A stretch of 64,000 bases of DNA from Hyphomicrobiales bacterium (GTDB lineage: Bacteria; Pseudomonadota; Alphaproteobacteria; Rhizobiales; Rhizobiaceae): contig UCGV01000039.1 of assembly GCA_900471925.1 (NCBI GenBank), forward strand, positions 1-64,000. The letters run 5' to 3'. Shown one piece after another: positions 33,057 to 41,130 of this stretch; the stretch's first letter is position 1, and every line of letters begins with the position of its first letter. The notes beneath the pieces are model-generated. The model was not told where the DNA came from. It saw only the letters and a program-made list of their open reading frames with translations, and did not search any database. Both the position numbers and the translations under genes were made by a program.

Positions 33057-34871
33057 TTAAGCGTCGGCGGTCACATCGCCTCTGCTCGACAGCGGATCGT
33101 CGCTGTATGTCTCTGCCGCACGCTTCGGCTTGAGCAGAGGTTCAGGCTTGATCGGCTGCGAGAACAGGAGATCGCGACCCGCCTGCAGGCTGCCCTCGGA
33201 GACCTGCAGCACCAGCCGTGCCTCGTCGCGTTTGCGGATATCCTCACCGATCTCATAGGCGTTGACTTCGGAAATGCCGAGCGCTTCCAGCGTTCGCCGG
33301 CCGAAGAGCAGACCGGATTCCAGCGTTTCGCGCAGCTCGTAATCGACGCCCTTGTTGCGCAGCTCGATGGAGTGGATGCGGTCGTAGGAGCGCACGAACA
33401 GCGTCGTATGTGGATAATCCGCCTGGATCAGCTCGACCACCTTGTCCGTGACTTCCTTCTTCTGCGTACAGACGAGCACGATCTTGGCCCGGTCGATGCC
33501 GGCCGAGCGCAGCACGTCCTTGCGGGTGCCGTCGCCGAAATAGATGCGGAACCCGAAGGACGACGCCTGCCGGATACGGTCGGCGGAGAAATCGATGACG
33601 GTGACGCTTCGTCCGCCCGCAAGCAGGATCTGCGCGGTGATCTGGCCGAAACGCGAGAAGCCGACCATCAGCACGTCGGCACCGGCACCCTCGAAATCCT
33701 CGTCGAGCTCTTCGTGATCCTCTCCCGTCAGCATCCGCTTGGACAGCGCCGTACCAAGGGGTGTCAACGCCATGGAAAGGGTGACGATCGCAACGAGCAG
33801 CGAAGCCGTGCTGCTCGACATCAGCCCGGCGATTGCAGCCGTGGTGAAGAGGACGAAACCGAATTCTCCGCCCTGCGGCAGCAGGAAGGCGATGCGGACG
33901 GCATCGTTATGCGAAGAGCGCGCCACGCGGCAGAGCACATAGATGACAAGTGCCTTCACCGCCATGATGACAGGTACGGCGATGATGATGAAGAGCACGT
34001 TGTCGAGCAGCACCTCAAGCTGCAACGACAGGCCGACGGCAATAAAGAAGATAGCGAGCAGCACGCCGCGGAAGGGTTCGATGTCTGCTTCGAGCTCGTG
34101 CCGGTAGGAGGATTCCGCCAGCATGACGCCGGAGAGGAAGGCGCCCATCGCCATCGAAAGCCCAGCAAGCTGCATCAGGGTCGCCGATCCCATGACGACG
34201 AAAAGCGCTGCCGCGATCATCGCCTCGCGCGCACCGGTGCGGGCAATGATCTGGAAGAGCGGTGTCAGCAGATAGCGGCCCATGAGGATCATGCCGCCGA
34301 CCGCTGCGATCGAGATGGAGAAATCGACGAGCGGATTGCCGCTGCCCTTGCCGCCGTCGAGAATGGTGACGACGGCCAGAAGCGGCACGATTGCAAGATC
34401 CTGAAACAGGAGAACCGAGAAGGAGCGCTGCCCGTAGCGGGTGTTCACATCGCCGTCGCCTTCGAGGATTTGCATGGCGAAGGCGGTGGACGAAAGCGCG
34501 AGGCCAAAGCCGGCGACGATGCTGCCGCGCCAGTCGAGGGCGCCGGAGGCCCAGGCTAGTGCTGTCAGCGCCAGGCCAGTTACCATCACCTGTGCTGTAC
34601 CGAGGCCGAATATGTCGCGCCGCATCTGCCACAGGCGGGTGGGCTTCAATTCAAGCCCGATGATGAAGAGCAGGAAGACGACGCCGAGTTCGGCGACGTT
34701 GAGGATCTGCTCGCCGTCCGTAATGCCGTGAAAGACCGGCCCGATGACGATGCCGGCCGCGAGATAACCGAGAACGGTGCCGAGCCCGAGCTTCTTGAAG
34801 ATCGGCGCCGCGACGACGGCACCGCCGAGCAGCAGGATCGTTTCGGTGAAAAGCGCGTTGGGTGCGGACAT
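33057..34871 (-). CDS. CPA2 monovalent cation:proton antiporter (KefB/KefC type)
   Basis: A 604-residue inner-membrane protein: about 12 helices over residues 1-385 (Na/H exchanger domain, LGYLAAGIVIGP near residue 35; GVMLAESSYRHELEADIEPFRG in two parts near 265), then a TrkA-N/RCK nucleotide-binding domain (LMVGFSRFGQITAQILLAGG at about 400-420) that senses ligand, and a charged tail. This is the glutathione-gated potassium efflux layout, but an accessory KefF/KefG is absent nearby, and gating is unknown. It converges on the patatin gene 34 bp away and diverges from pmbA. Confidence 0.93.
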   Translation of the reverse strand: MSAPNALFTETILLLGGAVVAAPIFKKLGLGTVLGYLAAGIVIGPVFHGITDGEQILNVAELGVVFLLFIIGLELKPTRLWQMRRDIFGLGTAQVMVTGLALTALAWASGALDWRGSIVAGFGLALSSTAFAMQILEGDGDVNTRYGQRSFSVLLFQDLAIVPLLAVVTILDGGKGSGNPLVDFSISIAAVGGMILMGRYLLTPLFQIIARTGAREAMIAAALFVVMGSATLMQLAGLSMAMGAFLSGVMLAESSYRHELEADIEPFRGVLLAIFFIAVGLSLQLEVLLDNVLFIIIAVPVIMAVKALVIYVLCRVARSSHNDAVRIAFLLPQGGEFGFVLFTTAAIAGLMSSSTASLLVAIVTLSMALTPLGTALSKRMLTGEDHEELDEDFEGAGADVLMVGFSRFGQITAQILLAGGRSVTVIDFSADRIRQASSFGFRIYFGDGTRKDVLRSAGIDRAKIVLVCTQKKEVTDKVVELIQADYPHTTLFVRSYDRIHSIELRNKGVDYELRETLESGLLFGRRTLEALGISEVNAYEIGEDIRKRDEARLVLQVSEGSLQAGRDLLFSQPIKPEPLLKPKRAAETYSDDPLSSRGDVTADA

Positions 34872-34985
34872 GCTTCATTTCTTTCGGTGGCGGGGCAAGC
34901 AGGCAGCCAGGAAAAGAATCGGCATCCACGGCCTTGATGCTTTCGGGAGTGCACAATAAATGGAACTGGAAGGAAAGGCCAAATC

Positions 34986-36335
34986 ATGTCCTCTGAAATC
35001 GACTCCTCGACACTTCTTTCCCGCGCAAGTCAACTGATCGATCTGGCAAAAAAGGCTGGCGCTGATGCCGCCGATGCCGTCGTCGTTCGCTCGCGCGCTC
35101 AATCGGTCAGCGTTCGCCTGGGCAAGGTCGAGGGAACCGAGTCCTCCGAAAGCGACGATTTTTCGTTGCGTGTCTTCGTCGGCAAGCGGGTGGCAAGCGT
35201 TTCCGCCAATCCGGGCTTCGACCTGACCGCGCTTGCCGAGCGCGCCGTCGCCATGGCCAAAGTCTCGCCGGAAGATCCCTTCGCCTGCCTCGCCGATGAG
35301 AAAAGGCTCGCGAAGACCTATCCAGATCTACAGCTTCTCGACACGACCGAGGTCGGCGCCGACCAGCTGCGCGAGGCCGCTCTTGCGGCGGAAGCCGCAG
35401 CCCTTGCCGTCAAGGGTGTAAGCAATTCGTCCGGCGCCGGCGCTTCGGCCGGGATGGGTGGGCTGGTGCTTGCCACCTCGCACGGTTTCGAAGGCAGCTA
35501 CATGGCTTCGCGCTTCGGAAACTCGGTCAGCGTCATCGCCGGTGAAGGTACCGGCATGGAGCGCGACTATGATTTCGACAGCCGCCTTTACTATGCCGAA
35601 CTCGACGATCCCGCTGAGATCGGCCGCCGCGCTGGCGAGCGCACCATTAAGCGCATCAATCCGCGCCAGGTACCGACCGGCAAGGACGTCACCGTCATCT
35701 TCGATCCGCGGGTCTCACGCGGTTTCGTCGGCCACATTGCCGGGGCCATTAACGGCGCCTCGGTTGCGCGCAAGACGAGCTTCCTGCGCGACAAGATGGG
35801 TCAGCAGGTGCTGAAATCCGGCCTTTCCATCACCGATGATCCGCTGATCGTGCGCGGCCCGTCCTCGCGTCCCTTCGATGGCGAAGGCGTGTCCGGCGAG
35901 AAGCTGGTGATGATCGAGGACGGCGTGCTCAAGCACTGGTTCCTGTCGACCTCGACTGCAAACGAGATTGGTGGTTTCGAGACCAACGGCCGTGGCGTGC
36001 GCGGCGGAACCTCGGTGACGCCGGCCTCGACCAATCTGGCGCTCGAACCCGGCGACATCTCGCCGGAAGAGCTGATCCGCAGCGTCGACAACGGTTTCTA
36101 CGTCACCGAGCTGATCGGCCAGGGCGTCAACATGATCACGGGCGAGTACAGCCGTGGCGCGACCGGCTTCTGGATCGAGAATGGCGAACTCACCTTCGCG
36201 GTATCGGAAGTGACGATCGCCTCGAACCTCAAGGACATGTTCATGCGGCTTACGCTCGCCAACGATATCGACCGCAAGTTCGGCGTTGCCGCGCCCACGC
36301 TTGCGATCGAAGGCATGACGCTTGCCGGCCGCTGA
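34986..36335 (+). CDS. pmbA: PmbA/TldE metalloprotease-related protein
   Basis: A 449-residue protein of the TldD/PmbA family, a heteromeric cytosolic protease that matures peptide antibiotics and CcdA-like proteins. The N-terminal domain shows DAVVVRSRAQSVSVRLGKVE; the C-terminal barrel shows GAGASAGMGGLVLATSHGFEG (split), RVSRGFVGHIAGAINGASVA and TGEYSRGATGFWIENGE near residue 390. It lacks the HExxxH zinc motif of TldD, as expected for the PmbA half; tldD is not in this window. It leads a run of same-strand genes with a CysQ-like phosphatase, a DUF4170 protein, waaA, a HAD protein and lpxK. Confidence 0.95.
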   Translation: MSSEIDSSTLLSRASQLIDLAKKAGADAADAVVVRSRAQSVSVRLGKVEGTESSESDDFSLRVFVGKRVASVSANPGFDLTALAERAVAMAKVSPEDPFACLADEKRLAKTYPDLQLLDTTEVGADQLREAALAAEAAALAVKGVSNSSGAGASAGMGGLVLATSHGFEGSYMASRFGNSVSVIAGEGTGMERDYDFDSRLYYAELDDPAEIGRRAGERTIKRINPRQVPTGKDVTVIFDPRVSRGFVGHIAGAINGASVARKTSFLRDKMGQQVLKSGLSITDDPLIVRGPSSRPFDGEGVSGEKLVMIEDGVLKHWFLSTSTANEIGGFETNGRGVRGGTSVTPASTNLALEPGDISPEELIRSVDNGFYVTELIGQGVNMITGEYSRGATGFWIENGELTFAVSEVTIASNLKDMFMRLTLANDIDRKFGVAAPTLAIEGMTLAGR

Positions 36336-36351
36336 CGAACGGATCGATGCG

Positions 36352-37158
36352 ATGAGCGATACGGAAAACCGCTGGCAAGGCGATCTCGCGCTGATCGCCG
36401 ACGCCGCGAAGCAGGCGGGGCTTGTCGCACTCGGTTTCTTCAACAAGTCGCCGGAAGTCTGGTGGAAGAACGAGGATCGCTCGCCTGTCAGCGCTGCCGA
36501 TTTCGCCGCCAACGAAACGCTTGAAGCCATCCTGCGCAAGGCGCGGCCGGACTATGGCTGGCTTTCGGAAGAGACCGAGGACGATTCCCTCCGCCTGCGG
36601 CACGAAACATTGTTCATTGTCGATCCGATCGACGGCACCCGTGCTTTTCTCGCCGGCAAGGATCTCTGGTGCGTGAGCGTCGGCATCGTCCATCGCGGCC
36701 GTCCGGTTGCCGGCGCCCTCTATGCGCCGGCGCTCGACGAACTCTATGAGGCGGCAGAAGATGGGCCGGCGCTGAAGAATGGTCAGCAGATCGCCGTTTC
36801 CGGTCGCGGAACCGGCGATATCAGCCAGTTCGCCATCAGCGAGGAATACTTCAAGAAACTGCCGGTTGACGTGCGCGAGCGCAGCGAACGCTTCCAGTAT
36901 ATCCCCTCGCTCGCCTACCGCATCGCCATGGTCGCGGATGGGCGCCTGGACATGACGGCGATCCGCAAGGACGCCCATGACTGGGACATGGCCGCGGCCG
37001 ATCTCATTCTTGAACGGGCTGGCGGACGCCTTGCCGACCTTTGGGGACGTCCGACAACTTATAATAGGCCTGACGTCAGCCATGATGTGCTCTGCGCCGC
37101 GCCAGCTGCGCGTCTCCAGGAATATCTGGACCTGTTCACTCATCTAAGAGACGGTTGA
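36352..37158 (+). CDS. Inositol-monophosphatase-family / CysQ-like 3'(2'),5'-bisphosphate nucleotidase
   Basis: A 268-residue magnesium-dependent phosphatase. Metal ligands are in LSEETED, the signature VDPIDGTRAFLAGKDLW (about residues 90-106), and HDWDMAAADLILERAGG (about 214-230), all intact. The family includes CysQ (recycling PAP from sulfate assimilation), inositol and fructose-bisphosphatases; GTRAFLAG is nearest to the CysQ-like group, but substrate is not certain. ATG 36352 is chosen over 36322 because it removes a divergent overhang. It starts 16 bp after pmbA stops. Confidence 0.9.
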   Translation: MSDTENRWQGDLALIADAAKQAGLVALGFFNKSPEVWWKNEDRSPVSAADFAANETLEAILRKARPDYGWLSEETEDDSLRLRHETLFIVDPIDGTRAFLAGKDLWCVSVGIVHRGRPVAGALYAPALDELYEAAEDGPALKNGQQIAVSGRGTGDISQFAISEEYFKKLPVDVRERSERFQYIPSLAYRIAMVADGRLDMTAIRKDAHDWDMAAADLILERAGGRLADLWGRPTTYNRPDVSHDVLCAAPAARLQEYLDLFTHLRDG

Positions 37159-37219
37159 CGTTTCCGTCAAAATCCCTCAGATGAGGGACCGGAGGAGAAT
37201 AGGCAGAAAGAGAATAAAA

Positions 37220-37468
37220 ATGACGGACTCCGACGGTAAAAAGCAACTCCTGCACCTCGTCTTCGGTGGCGAACTCGAAAACCTTGAAGGCATCCAGTTT
37301 CGTGATCTCAAGGATCTCGATATTGTCGGTATCTACCCCGACTATGCCACGGCACTGACGGCTTGGAAGTCCAAGGCGCAACAGACGGTCGATAATGCGC
37401 ACATGCGCTATTTCATCGTCCACATGCATCGCCTGCTCGACCCGCAGGATACGACCGGGAGCAAGTGA
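37220..37468 (+). CDS. DUF4170 family small protein
   Basis: An 82-residue acidic protein. It has LLHLVFGGELENLEGIQFRDL and the strand-helix piece DIVGIYPDYATALTAWKSKAQQTVDNAHMRYFIVHMHRLLDP, in several pieces, matching the DUF4170 family as I recall it, widely found beside waaA in Alphaproteobacteria. The ATG at 37220 follows AAAGAG. Its function is unknown; its position before waaA suggests a connection with Kdo transfer or envelope control, which is inference. Confidence 0.88.
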   Translation: MTDSDGKKQLLHLVFGGELENLEGIQFRDLKDLDIVGIYPDYATALTAWKSKAQQTVDNAHMRYFIVHMHRLLDPQDTTGSK

Positions 37469-37634
37469 CCCGCGCAGCAATCGGCTTGTCCTCCGTTGTC
37501 CACAGCGGAGGCCTTCGCGCATCGGTTCTCGCCCTCGTTCGACGCATTCTGAACAAATTGATCGGTCATGGCGGCCGCAACGATAATGAGGGAAATGGAT
37601 TGATGTCGGTCTGCTTGGATCGGAGGTCTGCTGA

Positions 37635-38954
37635 ATGAGCTCCCGGATGGCGCGGATCGGTCTGAACGCGTACCGTCTGGCGGGAACTGTAGCCTCGCCG
37701 GTCGTCGGCCTCTACATCACCTACCGCACGGCCAAGGGCAAGGAAGACCGCGCCCGTAGGCTGGAGCGTTTCGGCTATGCCAGCGCCAACCGCCCTCAGG
37801 GCCCGCTCGTCTGGTTCCATGCCGCAAGTGTCGGCGAGACCAATGCCGTCATTCCGCTGATCCGCGAGATACGTCGCCGCGATATCCACGTCATCCTGAC
37901 GACCGGCACCATCACCTCGGCGAAGCTCGCCGCCGAACGTCTCGGCAATGACGCCATCCATCAATATGTGCCGCTCGACCTGAAGCCTGCCGTCGGCCGC
38001 TTCCTCGACTACTGGCAGCCGGATTGCGCCATCATCGCCGAATCCGAAATCTGGCCGGCGACGGTGCTGGAACTCGGCCATCGCCGCATTCCGCAGATCC
38101 TCGTCAATGCGCGCATGTCGGACCGCTCCTTTGCCCGCTGGCAGCGCCGCCCGGCAATTGCCGAGGCATTGTTCGAGAACCTCGCGCTGGTCATCGCTCA
38201 GACAGATGTCGATGCCGAGCGCTTTCGCGATCTCGGCGCCGTCCCGGTTATCACCTCCGGCAACCTGAAGGTCGATACCGACGCACCGCCCTATGACGGC
38301 GCGGTCTTTGCCCGTTACAAGAAGCAGATCGGCGATCGCAAGACCTGGGCGGCGATCTCCACCTTCGATGGCGAGGAAAATGCCGCCGGCATCGTGCATC
38401 GTGCGTTGCGCGACCGCGACAGGCAGCTGACGATCATCGTGCCGCGCCATCCCGAGCGCGCCGACGAGATCGAGGCGGCGCTCGTCAAGCAGGGGCTGAA
38501 GGTCGCCCGCCGCACGCGCGACGATGTTCTCTCGCCCGATGTCGATATTTTCCTCGGCGACACGATCGGCGAAATGGGCCTCTATCTGCGCCTGACGGAA
38601 GTGGCCTTCGTCGGCCGCTCGCTCTTTGCCGAAGGCGGCCAGAACCCGTTGGAGCCTGCCATGCTCGGCTGTGCCGTTCTCTCTGGTGGCAATGTGCAGA
38701 ACTTCCGCGAAGCCTATCAGAAGCTCGCCCGTAGCGGCAGCGCCCGCATGGTGCGCGATACCGAGATGCTGGCCAAGGGCGTGCACTACCTCCTGACCAA
38801 CGACGAGGCGCGGGGTGCCATGATCCAGGCCGGCATCACCACCGTCCACGAGATGCGCGGTGCGCTGAGCGCCACACTGAAGGGGCTGGAACCCTATATC
38901 AATCCGCTGACGGTAAAGGCACGTCTGCTGCCGAAGGCCGTAGCGCAGGCCTGA
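37635..38954 (+). CDS. waaA: 3-deoxy-D-manno-octulosonic acid transferase (Kdo transferase)
   Basis: A 439-residue inner-membrane-bound GT30 glycosyltransferase that adds Kdo to lipid IVA. The sugar-nucleotide-type N-domain has FHAASVGETNAVIPLIREI (Glu catalytic base region, residues 60-78), ILTTGTITSAKLA and AESEIWPATVLEL; the C-domain has GGQNPLEPAMLGC near residue 334, the usual nucleotide site. The N-terminal 30 residues hold a modest hydrophobic anchor (LAGTVASPVVGLYI). It lies between DUF4170 and a HAD gene; lpxK two genes on acts in the same lipid A pathway. Confidence 0.97.
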   Translation: MSSRMARIGLNAYRLAGTVASPVVGLYITYRTAKGKEDRARRLERFGYASANRPQGPLVWFHAASVGETNAVIPLIREIRRRDIHVILTTGTITSAKLAAERLGNDAIHQYVPLDLKPAVGRFLDYWQPDCAIIAESEIWPATVLELGHRRIPQILVNARMSDRSFARWQRRPAIAEALFENLALVIAQTDVDAERFRDLGAVPVITSGNLKVDTDAPPYDGAVFARYKKQIGDRKTWAAISTFDGEENAAGIVHRALRDRDRQLTIIVPRHPERADEIEAALVKQGLKVARRTRDDVLSPDVDIFLGDTIGEMGLYLRLTEVAFVGRSLFAEGGQNPLEPAMLGCAVLSGGNVQNFREAYQKLARSGSARMVRDTEMLAKGVHYLLTNDEARGAMIQAGITTVHEMRGALSATLKGLEPYINPLTVKARLLPKAVAQA

Positions 38955-38963
38955 GGAGCGGTC

Positions 38964-39686
38964 ATGTCGGCAGAGGCGAAGATCAGGGGCATCCTCTTCG
39001 ACAAGGATGGCACGCTGCTCGACTATGACGAAAGCTGGCTGCCGGTGAACCGTGAGCTTGCCCGCATCGCCGCCGAAGGCGACGCTGCTCTTGCCGACCA
39101 TCTTCTCGCCGCCTGTGGCATGGACCCGGTCACCGGCCATATCGTTCCCGACAGCCTGCTGGCTGCCGGCAATACCCGCCAGATATCAGAAGGTCTCGTT
39201 GCCGCCGGCTCGAAGGTGAATGTCATCGAGCTGGTGATTAAGCTCGACGATCTCTTTGCCAATGCCGCCGAATTTTCCGTGCCGGTCACTGATCTTGCCG
39301 CCTTCTTCGGGCGGCTGCACAAGCGCGGTTTCAAGCTCGGCATCGCCTCCAGCGACAACGAGCGCTCGATCCGCCAGACGGCCCAGCGCTTCGGCATTAC
39401 CGAATTCGTTGACTACATCGTTGGTTACGACAGCGGTTTTGGCAGCAAGCCGGAGCCCGGAATGGTTCTTGGCTTCTGTGCCGCGACAGGTCTTGCACCT
39501 GACGAGATCGCCATGGTCGGCGACAACAATCATGATCTGCATATGGGCCGCAATGCCAAGACGGGCCTGACGATCGCGGTTCTGACCGGCACCGGCTCGC
39601 GGGAAACGCTCTCTGCTTCGGCCGATCACGTCTTCGACGATATCACCCATATCGAAGCCCTGCTGCCGGATCTGCAACCGGCCTGA
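38964..39686 (+). CDS. HAD-superfamily phosphatase (Gph-like)
   Basis: A 240-residue phosphatase. Motif I is LFDKDGTLLDYDESW (residues 10-24), a four-helix cap follows, motif II is GIASSDNERSIR, motif III is the Lys in SKPEPGM, and motif IV is MVGDNNHDLHMG. This is the layout of phosphoglycolate-phosphatase-like enzymes. Lying 9 bp after waaA, it could hydrolyse a sugar phosphate, but it is not a KdsC type (which lacks a cap). Substrate unassigned. Confidence 0.93.
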   Translation: MSAEAKIRGILFDKDGTLLDYDESWLPVNRELARIAAEGDAALADHLLAACGMDPVTGHIVPDSLLAAGNTRQISEGLVAAGSKVNVIELVIKLDDLFANAAEFSVPVTDLAAFFGRLHKRGFKLGIASSDNERSIRQTAQRFGITEFVDYIVGYDSGFGSKPEPGMVLGFCAATGLAPDEIAMVGDNNHDLHMGRNAKTGLTIAVLTGTGSRETLSASADHVFDDITHIEALLPDLQPA

Positions 39687-39798
39687 CGCGCAAAGACTTG
39701 CATTTTCATGCGTTTTGGCTTCTCAATCCGCCCCGTCGATTGAATGCGACCTCGCTATTGGGGCCATTGGGCGAGAGCAGGGGAAACGGGACGGCATC

Positions 39799-40839
39799 AT
39801 GATTTCAGAAGCGCCGCCTTTCTGGTGGAGGCGGGCAGGTTGGCAGGCGTGGGCATTGTCGCCGCTTTCTTTCCTTTACGGTCGCGTCGCGGGTTATCGA
39901 ATGACCCATGCACGTCGCGCCTCGATCCCGATCCCCGTAATCTGTGTCGGTAATTTCACCGTCGGCGGCGCCGGAAAGACGCCGACGGCCATTGCCATTG
40001 CGCGCGCTGCCAAGGCCAAGGGTCTCAAGCCCGGCTTCCTCAGCCGTGGTCACGGTGGCTCGCTTGACGTCACCACCGTCGTCGATCTCTCCCATCACCG
40101 CGCCGTTGCCGTCGGCGACGAGCCGCTGCTGCTGGCACAGGAAGCCCTGACGGTTATCTCCCGCCGGCGCGTCGAAGGGGCGATGAAGCTCGCCGAGGCG
40201 GGCGCCGATTTCATCATCATGGATGATGGCTTCCAGAGTGCGCGCCTCGCCATCGACTATGCGCTTCTGGTGATCGATGCGACGCGCGGCCTCGGCAATG
40301 GCTATATCGTGCCGAGCGGGCCAGTGCGCGCTCCCGTTCGCCTGCAATTGCGCCATGCGACAGCGCTTTTGAAGGTCGGGGACGGCAATGCCGCCGACCG
40401 TATCGTCCGCATCGCTGCCCGTGCGGCTAAACCCTATTTCACTGCAGCGTTGAAAGTATCCGGACAAAACCATCTCGATGGCCTGAAGGTGCTGGCCTTT
40501 GCCGGCATCGCCGACCCCGAAAAGTTCTTCCGCACCGTACGCTCGCTCGGCGCTACCATCGAGGTTGCCACTTCCTTCGGCGATCATGAGCATCTGAGCG
40601 AAGAAGAGATCGACGGGCTTTTGAGGACGGCGGATCAGCAGGGGCTGACGATCGTGACGACCACGAAGGATTTCGTGCGTCTTGCCGGCCATCATGGCAA
40701 GGCGGAACAGCTTGCCGCCCGCTGCCGCGTGGTGGAGGTGGAGATGGCTTTTGAGGATCCACTTGCGCCGGGCCTGATCATCGACCGGGCGTTCGCGGCC
40801 TATCGCGATCGTCGGCTGAAAGAAGCGAAGAAAATTTAA
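39799..40839 (+). CDS. lpxK: Tetraacyldisaccharide 4'-kinase
   Basis: A 346-residue membrane-associated kinase that phosphorylates the 4'-position of the lipid A disaccharide, making lipid IVA. The N-terminal hydrophobic stretch (ALSPLSFLYGRVAGYRM) precedes the P-loop VGGAGKTPTAIAIARAAK (about residues 56-73), and DDGFQ near residue 145 is the family motif. ATG 39799 after GGGGAAACGGGA is preferred; the frame is open to 39715. The stop codon shares the palindrome TTAA with the stop of the DUF2093 gene on the other strand, so the two overlap by 4 bp tail to tail. Confidence 0.97.
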   Translation: MISEAPPFWWRRAGWQAWALSPLSFLYGRVAGYRMTHARRASIPIPVICVGNFTVGGAGKTPTAIAIARAAKAKGLKPGFLSRGHGGSLDVTTVVDLSHHRAVAVGDEPLLLAQEALTVISRRRVEGAMKLAEAGADFIIMDDGFQSARLAIDYALLVIDATRGLGNGYIVPSGPVRAPVRLQLRHATALLKVGDGNAADRIVRIAARAAKPYFTAALKVSGQNHLDGLKVLAFAGIADPEKFFRTVRSLGATIEVATSFGDHEHLSEEEIDGLLRTADQQGLTIVTTTKDFVRLAGHHGKAEQLAARCRVVEVEMAFEDPLAPGLIIDRAFAAYRDRRLKEAKKI

Positions 40840-41063
40840 CGCTGGGTCGGCAACACGCCGGCGCGACGATCCGCTTCGAGCGCGGAGCCGACGTCGGCAT
40901 AGGGCTCCTGCCGGGCAACGCTCCAGTAGCGCAACTCGTCGAGCGGGATCTGCTTGCCGGTTAATGCGCAGACGACATAGGAGCCGGGCGACAGAATCTG
41001 GAAATCGCCGTCGAGATAGCGGATCTTCGCCTCGCGGTTTCCGTGTCCTTCGAACAAGTTCAT
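40836..41063 (-). CDS. DUF2093 family small protein
   Basis: A 75-residue protein beginning MNLFEGHGNREAKIRYLDGD, with FQILSPGSYVVCALTGKQIPLDELRYWSV following. This agrees with the DUF2093 family, which is confined to Alphaproteobacteria as I recall it; one Cys and a zinc-ribbon-like beta pattern are notable. Function is unknown. It starts 67 bp after mutL on the same strand and may share its transcript, and its end overlaps lpxK. Confidence 0.85.
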   Translation of the reverse strand: MNLFEGHGNREAKIRYLDGDFQILSPGSYVVCALTGKQIPLDELRYWSVARQEPYADVGSALEADRRAGVLPTQR

Positions 41064-41130
41064 GCGCTCCGTTCCCTGCGGCCTGTCATCCGTCTGCCAT
41101 ACTCCGCAAGAGGCAACTTTGCCAGCTTTT

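Noticed and set aside
33051..34559. 502-codon plus-strand open frame opposite the Kef-type antiporter
   Set aside because: Charged, His/Asp-rich mirror of a membrane protein; no domain.
37490..37511. Possible DnaA box or origin (TTGTCCACA within CCTCCGTTGTCCACAGCGGAGG)
   Set aside because: A single variant box inside a small hairpin. No box cluster, AT-rich unwinding stretch or origin-linked genes nearby.
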